In this document: positions 59,213-64,000 of the stretch, piece after piece
Layout of the letters: every line of letters begins with the position of its first letter
How positions within the stretch are numbered: the stretch's first letter is position 1
Origin: Kitasatospora papulosa
GTDB taxonomy: Bacteria > Actinomycetota > Actinomycetes > Streptomycetales > Streptomycetaceae
DNA: 64,000 bases
Direction: 5' to 3'
NCBI RefSeq assembly: GCF_000717245.1
Contig: NZ_JNYQ01000006.1
Coordinates: forward strand, 124,001 to 188,000
The notes under the pieces: generated by a model
What the model saw: the letters and a program-made list of their open reading frames with translations, nothing else
Databases searched by the model: none
What the model was told of the DNA's origin: nothing
Translations under genes and position numbers: made by a program

Positions 59213-59504
59213 GGGCGGTCCCCATCCTCTCCGGCCGAACGCGTGACAGGTGTTCCGGGCTCGTGGGCGGCGCCGCGCCCACCGCGAGGACCTGCGGATT
59301 TGAAGCTACCTGACCCCTCGTCACCCGGTCCAGGGATCGTGATCACGAACGAGCGAATCGTGTTCGGGTAGGGTCCATGGGTAAGGCAGGTTCCACTTGC
59401 CCGGCCCCCGGGCAGCCTCCTTGGAGGAACTGACGAACGCGGGGGCTTATTGCTGTGTCTTCGTGGAAACGACCTGCACCGTTTCGTATGAAAAAATGGT
59501 TCTT
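59213..59504. other. Divergent region between the terpene cyclase and guaB1
   Basis: About 290 bases. An imperfect inverted repeat CGAAC..GTTCG (59346-59366) and the nearby TAGGGT may belong to guaB1 control; an unusually AT-rich block (TATGAAAAAATGG) sits 25 bases before guaB1. No gene is supported; short frames here are artefacts. Confidence 0.35.
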
Positions 59505-60971
59505 ATGCGTTTTCTTGAGCCCGGAACCGGTCGCTACACGACCTCTCCCTCGGTCCCCTACGACCTCACGTACGACGATGTCTTCATGGTTCCCGGCCGT
59601 TCCGCGGTCGGGTCCCGGCAGGCGGTGGATCTCTCCTCGCCGGACGGCAGCGGCACCACCATCCCGCTCGTCGTCGCGAACATGACCGCCATCGCGGGCC
59701 GCCGCATGGCCGAAACCATCGCCCGCCGCGGTGGCCTCGTCGTGATCCCCCAGGACATCCCGATCGAGGTCGTCACCGAGGTCATCGGCTGGGTCAAGAA
59801 GCGCCACCTCGTGCTCGACACGCCGATCGTGCTGGCCCCCGGCCAGACCGTCGCCGACGCGCTCTCCCTCCTGCACAAGCGGGCCCACGGGGCCGGGGTC
59901 GTCGTCGACGCCGGGAACCGTCCCGTCGGGGTCGTCACCGACCACGACCTGACCGGTGTGGACCGCTTCACCCAGCTGTCCGAGGTCATGTCCAAGGACC
60001 TGGTGGTGCTCGACGCGGACATCGATCCGCGGGAGGCCTTCAACAAGCTCGACGGCGCCAACCGCAAGCTCGCCCCCGCGGTCGACGCGGACGGCCGCCT
60101 CGTCGGCATCCTCACCCGTAAGGCCGCGCTGCGGGCGACGCTCTACACCCCCGCGACGGACGCGGACGGCAAGCTGCGGATCGCCGCGGCCGTCGGCATC
60201 AACGGCGACGTGGCGGGCAAAGCCAAACAGCTCCTCGACGCAGGGGTGGACACCCTCGTCGTGGACACCGCGCACGGCCATCAGGAGTCCATGATCAGCG
60301 CCGTCGCAGCCGTCCGGGCGCTGGACCCGGCCGTGCCGATCGTCGCGGGCAACGTCGTGGCGGCCGAGGGCGTGCGGGACCTGATCGAGGCGGGCGCCGA
60401 CATCATCAAGGTCGGTGTGGGCCCGGGTGCGATGTGCACCACCCGCATGATGACCGGGGTCGGCCGGCCCCAGTTCTCCGCCGTGCTGGAGTGCGCCGCG
60501 GAGGCGAGGAAGCACGGCAAGCACGTCTGGGCCGACGGAGGCGTCCGGCACCCGCGCGACGTGGCGATGGCGCTGGCCGCCGGAGCGTCCAACGTCATGA
60601 TCGGTTCCTGGTTCGCCGGTACGTACGAGTCGCCCGGAGACCTCCAGCAGTCCGCCGACGGGCGCTACTACAAGGAGTCGTTCGGAATGGCCTCGGCGCG
60701 TGCGGTCAGGAACCGCACGTCCGAGGAGTCCGCCTACGACCGTGCCCGCAAGGGCCTGTTCGAGGAGGGCATCTCGACCTCTCGGATGTTCCTCGACCCC
60801 ACCCGCCCCGGTGTGGAGGACCTGATCGACTCGATCATCGCCGGTGTCCGCTCGTCCTGCACCTACGCGGGGGCGTCCTCGCTCGAGGAGTTCGCCGAGA
60901 AGGCGGTCGTCGGTGTGCAGAGCGCCGCCGGCTACGCGGAGGGCAAGCCCCTTCACGCCAGCTGGAGCTGA
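59505..60971 (+). CDS. guaB1: GuaB1-family IMP dehydrogenase-related protein
   Basis: A 488-residue TIM-barrel protein with two CBS domains inserted near residues 95-210, related to IMP dehydrogenase. The active loop is GVGPGAMCTTRMMTGVGRPQ (catalytic Cys present) and HVWADGGVRHPRDVAMALAAGA in part binds phosphate. The MTGVG loop differs from true IMPDH; mycobacterial GuaB1 has been reported as a GMP reductase, so that activity is more likely than IMP oxidation. The ATG is set by family N-termini (RFLEPGTG); the ribosome site is weak, and a longer frame exists. Confidence 0.9.
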   Translation: MRFLEPGTGRYTTSPSVPYDLTYDDVFMVPGRSAVGSRQAVDLSSPDGSGTTIPLVVANMTAIAGRRMAETIARRGGLVVIPQDIPIEVVTEVIGWVKKRHLVLDTPIVLAPGQTVADALSLLHKRAHGAGVVVDAGNRPVGVVTDHDLTGVDRFTQLSEVMSKDLVVLDADIDPREAFNKLDGANRKLAPAVDADGRLVGILTRKAALRATLYTPATDADGKLRIAAAVGINGDVAGKAKQLLDAGVDTLVVDTAHGHQESMISAVAAVRALDPAVPIVAGNVVAAEGVRDLIEAGADIIKVGVGPGAMCTTRMMTGVGRPQFSAVLECAAEARKHGKHVWADGGVRHPRDVAMALAAGASNVMIGSWFAGTYESPGDLQQSADGRYYKESFGMASARAVRNRTSEESAYDRARKGLFEEGISTSRMFLDPTRPGVEDLIDSIIAGVRSSCTYAGASSLEEFAEKAVVGVQSAAGYAEGKPLHASWS

Positions 60972-60997
60972 TGACCCGGGGCTGGAGAGCCCCGCAC

Positions 60998-61044
60998 CGG
61001 AGGTGCCCCTACCCGGCCGACCACGCCGGGGAGGGGCACCTCCG
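60998..61044 (+). terminator. Terminator after guaB1
   Basis: A 20-base stem with one mismatch (CGGAGGTGCCCCTACCCGGC against its near-complement) and a seven-base loop, 27 bases past the stop. Confidence 0.7.
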
Positions 61045-61177
61045 CCGTATGCGCCGGAGGGTCACGGCGTGCGGGAGGCCCGCACCTGTGAGCACACCCG
61101 TAACCCCTTCAACTTGATTGCCCGGTAAGTAATATGAGCCGCAATCAGGCTGCCCCCCTCTGCGGCAAAGGGATTTC

Positions 61178-62638
61178 ATGACTTCCTTCTTCACCGACCT
61201 GGCCCAGCAGTACGTCGACGGCGAGTGGAGGCCGGGGAAGGGGTCCTGGGACATCATCGACTTCAACCCGTACAGCGGGGAGAAGCTCGCCTCGATCACC
61301 GTCGCGACGGCCGACGAGGTCGACCAGGCATACCGGGCCGCCGAGCGCACCCAGCCGGACTGGGCGGACACGAACCCGTACGCCCGCCGGGCGGTGCTGG
61401 AGAAGGCGCTCCGCGTCGTCGAGGAGCGCGAGGACGAGATCGGCGAGGCGATCGTCGCGGAGCTCGGCGGCACCCGGCTGAAGGCGGGATTCGAGCTGCA
61501 CCTGGCCAAGGAGTTCCTGCGCGAGGCCGCCCAGCTCACGCTGCGGTCCACCGGGCAGATCCTCCCGTCGCCGACCGAGGGCAAGGAAAATCGCGTCTAC
61601 CGGCTGCCCGTCGGTGTCGTGGGAGTCATCAGCCCCTTCAACTTCCCCTTCCTGCTGTCGCTGAAGTCGGTCGCCCCCGCACTGGCCCTGGGCAACGCCG
61701 TGGTCCTCAAGCCGCACCAGAACACCCCGATATGCGGCGGCACCCTGATCGCCAAGGTGTTCGAGGAAGCGGGTCTGCCCGCCGGGCTCCTGAACGTCGT
61801 GGTCACCGACATCGCGGAGATCGGCGACAGCCTGCTGGAGCACCCCGTCCCGCAGGTCATCTCCTTCACCGGCTCGGACCGGATCGGCCGTCACGTCGCA
61901 CGGGTCTGCGCCGCCCAGCTGAAGCGCGCGGTGCTCGAACTGGGCGGCAACAGCGCCCTGATCGTCCTCGACGACGCCGACGTGGACTACGCCGTCGACG
62001 CGGCCGTCTTCAGCCGCTACATCCATCAGGGCCAGGTCTGCATGGCGGCCAACCGCATCCTGGTGGACCGCGCGGTGGAGCAGGAGTTCACCGAGAAGTT
62101 CGTCGCCAAGGTCGCCTCCCTGCGGGTCGGCGACCCGGCCGACCCCGCGACCCACATCGGCCCCCTGATCAGCTCCTCGCAGGCCGACGCGGTCTCCAAG
62201 CTCGTCGACGAGACCGTGGCGGCGGGTGCCACGGCACTGCTGCACGGCCGTGCCGAGGGCAACGTGGTCAGCCCGTCCGTGCTGACCGGCCTCGCCGCCG
62301 ACGCCCCCGTCCTCCAGCAGGAGATCTTCGGGCCGGTGGCCCTGCTCGTCCCCTTCGACGGTGAGGACGAGGCCGTCCGGATCGCCAACGACACCCCCTA
62401 CGGGCTGAGCGGCGCGGTCCACACCGGCAACATCGAGCGCGGCGTCCGCGTGGGGCAGCGGATCCGCACCGGCATGATCCACATCAACGACGGCACGGTC
62501 CACGACGAGCCCATCGTCCCCTTCGGCGGGGAGAAGAACTCCGGCCTCGGACGGCTGAACGGCGAGTCGATGCTGGAGGCGTTCACCACGCAGAAGTGGA
62601 TCTCGGTCCAGCACGGCCGCTCGCAGTTCCCCTTCTGA
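61178..62638 (+). CDS. Aldehyde dehydrogenase (benzaldehyde/vanillin dehydrogenase-like)
   Basis: A 486-residue NAD(P)-dependent enzyme oxidising an aldehyde to an acid. Catalytic Asn155 (ISPFNFP), Glu254 (LELGGN) and nucleophile Cys288 (HQGQVCMA) are all present. The overall sequence resembles the benzaldehyde/vanillin dehydrogenase group, but substrate is uncertain. The ATG sits behind AAAGGG. Single transcript, closed by a hairpin; an AsnC regulator gene is next. Confidence 0.9.
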   Translation: MTSFFTDLAQQYVDGEWRPGKGSWDIIDFNPYSGEKLASITVATADEVDQAYRAAERTQPDWADTNPYARRAVLEKALRVVEEREDEIGEAIVAELGGTRLKAGFELHLAKEFLREAAQLTLRSTGQILPSPTEGKENRVYRLPVGVVGVISPFNFPFLLSLKSVAPALALGNAVVLKPHQNTPICGGTLIAKVFEEAGLPAGLLNVVVTDIAEIGDSLLEHPVPQVISFTGSDRIGRHVARVCAAQLKRAVLELGGNSALIVLDDADVDYAVDAAVFSRYIHQGQVCMAANRILVDRAVEQEFTEKFVAKVASLRVGDPADPATHIGPLISSSQADAVSKLVDETVAAGATALLHGRAEGNVVSPSVLTGLAADAPVLQQEIFGPVALLVPFDGEDEAVRIANDTPYGLSGAVHTGNIERGVRVGQRIRTGMIHINDGTVHDEPIVPFGGEKNSGLGRLNGESMLEAFTTQKWISVQHGRSQFPF

Positions 62639-62686
62639 CCGGCGGCGCCCGCGGTGGGCGCGCCCGGCGGGGCGCCCCGTGGTCTA

Positions 62687-62716
62687 CTTCGGGGGCGGCA
62701 CGTGCCGCCCCCGAAG
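62687..62716 (+). terminator. Palindromic terminator after the aldehyde dehydrogenase
   Basis: A perfect 30-base palindrome (arms CTTCGGGGGCGGCAC), about 50 bases after the stop and 31 before the AsnC gene. Confidence 0.72.
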
Positions 62717-62747
62717 CCCTCCGCCGCAGAAAAGTGATCCGCCCGAA

Positions 62748-63203
62748 GTGCGCCTGAACGACCTCGACGAACGCATCGTCCACGCCCTCGCCGAAGACGC
62801 CCGCCGCTCCTACGCGGACATCGGAGCCCTCATCGGCCTCTCCGCCCCCGCGGTCAAGCGCCGTGTGGACCGGCTGCGCGCCGAGGGAGCCATCACGGGC
62901 TTCACCGTGCGGGTCGACCCCGCCGCGCTCGGCTGGGAGACCGAGGGCTTCATCGAGATCTACTGCAGCCGCAACACCGCGCCCGAAGCGATCAAGCGAG
63001 GGCTGTCCACGTACCCGGAGATCGCGTCCGCGTCCACGGTGACGGGCGACGCCGACGCGATCGTGCAGGTCTTCGCCGCCGACATGCGGCACTTCGAACA
63101 GGTGTTGGAACGCATCGCCGGTGAACCTTACGTCGAGCGGACCAAGTCGGTCCTCGTGCTCTCCCCGCTGCTGCGGCGTTTCTCCTCCGGCCCGCCTGCC
63201 TGA
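62748..63203 (+). CDS. Lrp/AsnC-family transcriptional regulator
   Basis: A 151-residue regulator. The N-terminal HTH is LNDLDERIVHALAEDARRSY followed by ADIGALIGLSAPAVKRRVDRL; the C-terminal RAM ligand-binding domain covers AITGFTVRVDPAALGWE to the LSPLLRRF end. GTG start matches the usual RLNDLDERI family opening. It likely senses an amino acid or related metabolite and may control its neighbours. Confidence 0.92.
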   Translation: MRLNDLDERIVHALAEDARRSYADIGALIGLSAPAVKRRVDRLRAEGAITGFTVRVDPAALGWETEGFIEIYCSRNTAPEAIKRGLSTYPEIASASTVTGDADAIVQVFAADMRHFEQVLERIAGEPYVERTKSVLVLSPLLRRFSSGPPA

Positions 63204-63429
63204 CAGCGCGCGGGCAGGGCCCGGCGGGCCACCGGCGCCGGGCGCGTGGCGAGACCGAAATCACTCGCCCGACCTGCGGAAACGTCTTACGCAACGAATC
63301 GCCGCACGGGCGCCGGTACACGCAATGGATCGACGGTGAGCGCGCAACATTCGCGCCTTGTCGGCCGTGATCCCCGCGCCGTACCTTCGATACGTCTCCC
63401 CACCCCGCCCGTCCCGCCCGAGGTCAGCC
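63204..63429. other. Upstream region of the nitrilase-family gene
   Basis: About 225 bases; a small stem GCCCGGCG..CGCCGGGC (63218-63242) may end the AsnC transcript. The rest is presumed promoter; nothing else seen. Confidence 0.4.
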
Positions 63430-64000
63430 ATGCCGCCGCTGCGCACCGCCCTGCTCCAGAGCTCCGGACGCCCCGGTTCCGTCGACGCCAACCTCGCCGC
63501 GCTGGACGAGGCCGCGGCACGCGCCGCCGCCGCGGGCGCACGCCTGCTGGTCTGCCCGGAGCTGTTCCTCACGGGATACGCCATCGGCGACGCCGTCCCC
63601 GAGCTGGCCGAGCCTGCGGACGGGCCCTCCGCCCGGGCGATCGCCGACCTCTGCGTGCGCCACGGCCTCGCCGTCCACTACGGCTACCCGGAGCGGTCGG
63701 GCGACGCCGTGTTCAACGCGGCTCAGCTCATCGGCCCCGACGGTGCGCCGCTCGCCAACTACCGCAAGACCCATCTCTTCGGCAGCTTCGAGGAGAAGTG
63801 GTTCACCCCGGGCGAGAACCCGGTGGTGCAGGCCGAACTGGACGGAGTACGGGTCGGCCTGCTGATCTGCTACGACGTCGAGTTCCCGGAGAACGTGCGC
63901 GCGCACGCCCTGGCCGGGACCGAGCTCCTGCTGGTCCCGACCGCGCTGATGCACCCCTTCCCGTTCGTCGCCGAGGCCGTGGTGCCGGTCCGCGCCTTCG
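63430..64000 (+). CDS. Carbon-nitrogen hydrolase, nitrilase superfamily (3' end outside window)
   Basis: The first 190 residues of an amidase-type hydrolase. The catalytic triad is seen: Glu44 (VCPELFLTGY), Lys113 (YRKTHLF) and Cys147 (LLICYDVEFPE). No signal peptide. The gene runs off the window end with no stop. It is probably controlled by the adjacent AsnC-type gene; the substrate is unknown, with small amides or nitriles possible. Confidence 0.9.
   Translation, partial: MPPLRTALLQSSGRPGSVDANLAALDEAAARAAAAGARLLVCPELFLTGYAIGDAVPELAEPADGPSARAIADLCVRHGLAVHYGYPERSGDAVFNAAQLIGPDGAPLANYRKTHLFGSFEEKWFTPGENPVVQAELDGVRVGLLICYDVEFPENVRAHALAGTELLLVPTALMHPFPFVAEAVVPVRAF

Noticed and set aside
59397..59504. 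Longer guaB1 start
   Set aside because: The extra 36 residues (rich in Cys/Thr/Val) are not seen in family members; they come from an AT-rich leader.

Overview
This is chromosomal sequence from a Streptomyces or very close relative. The evidence is the very high GC content, frequent GTG and a few TTG starts, hallmark genes (bldD, the integration host factor sIHF, rpoZ-gmk-sIHF clustering, a terpene cyclase) and a gene order that matches, from memory, the conserved core of the S. coelicolor chromosome running from secD down past the pyr operon and metK to the fmt/rsmB region. No tRNA or rRNA genes, insertion sequences, prophage or CRISPR array were found.

Layout: (1) 1-6140: 3' part of secD, secF and apt overlapping in one operon, a terminator, then the (p)ppGpp synthetase/hydrolase gene rel. 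(2) 6270-8533: leftward DUF349 coiled-coil protein and a membrane-anchored cyclophilin. (3) 8680-13146: MBL-fold hydrolase, hisS, a VKOR-family membrane protein and rarA. (4) 13157-17000: leftward DUF2470 gene behind an iron box that lies between it and rightward rpsD; then a leftward AfsR-like NTPase/repeat protein. (5) 17087-23724: tightly packed rightward DUF948 and DUF6167 genes, alaS, ruvX, mltG and aroE. (6) 23831-27730: a secreted SapA-like protein, then aroC, aroK-aroB (one uninterrupted frame) and aroQ. (7) 27838-30957: a predicted kinase, a creatinase-fold peptidase, efp and nusB. (8) 31060-31650: bldD with its own promoter and operator, facing left. (9) 31782-41830: the pyrimidine operon pyrR-pyrB-pyrC-(membrane protein)-carA-carB-pyrD-pyrF, headed by a hairpin carrying a PyrR-binding motif that covers the ribosome binding site. 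(10) 42076-46270: sIHF, gmk, rpoZ, coaBC, metK. (11) 46386-51824: PriA-like protein, leftward HTH protein, fmt, rsmB. (12) 51857-56027: leftward sulfonate/taurine operon (permease, binding protein, ATPase, TauD-type dioxygenase) preceded by a 23-codon cysteine-rich leader peptide. (13) 56267-64000: rpe, a SorC-type regulator, a leftward terpene cyclase, guaB1, an aldehyde dehydrogenase, an Lrp/AsnC regulator and the 5' part of a nitrilase-family gene.

Most genes are housekeeping: protein export, stringent response, aromatic amino-acid precursor synthesis, pyrimidine synthesis, translation and one-carbon/CoA metabolism. Translational coupling is common, with ATGA, GTGA or TGATG overlaps at secF/apt, alaS/ruvX, mltG/aroE, aroC/aroK, aroB/aroQ, pyrC/membrane protein/carA and pyrD/pyrF. 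The most informative non-coding signals are the Cys-rich leader ORF before the sulfonate genes, the PyrR hairpin, the iron box at the DUF2470/rpsD divergence and the BldD-type inverted repeat at the bldD promoter. I did not identify a wholly new system; the accessory-looking pieces are the terpene cyclase, the secreted SapA-like protein, the sulfonate operon and the AfsR-like protein.
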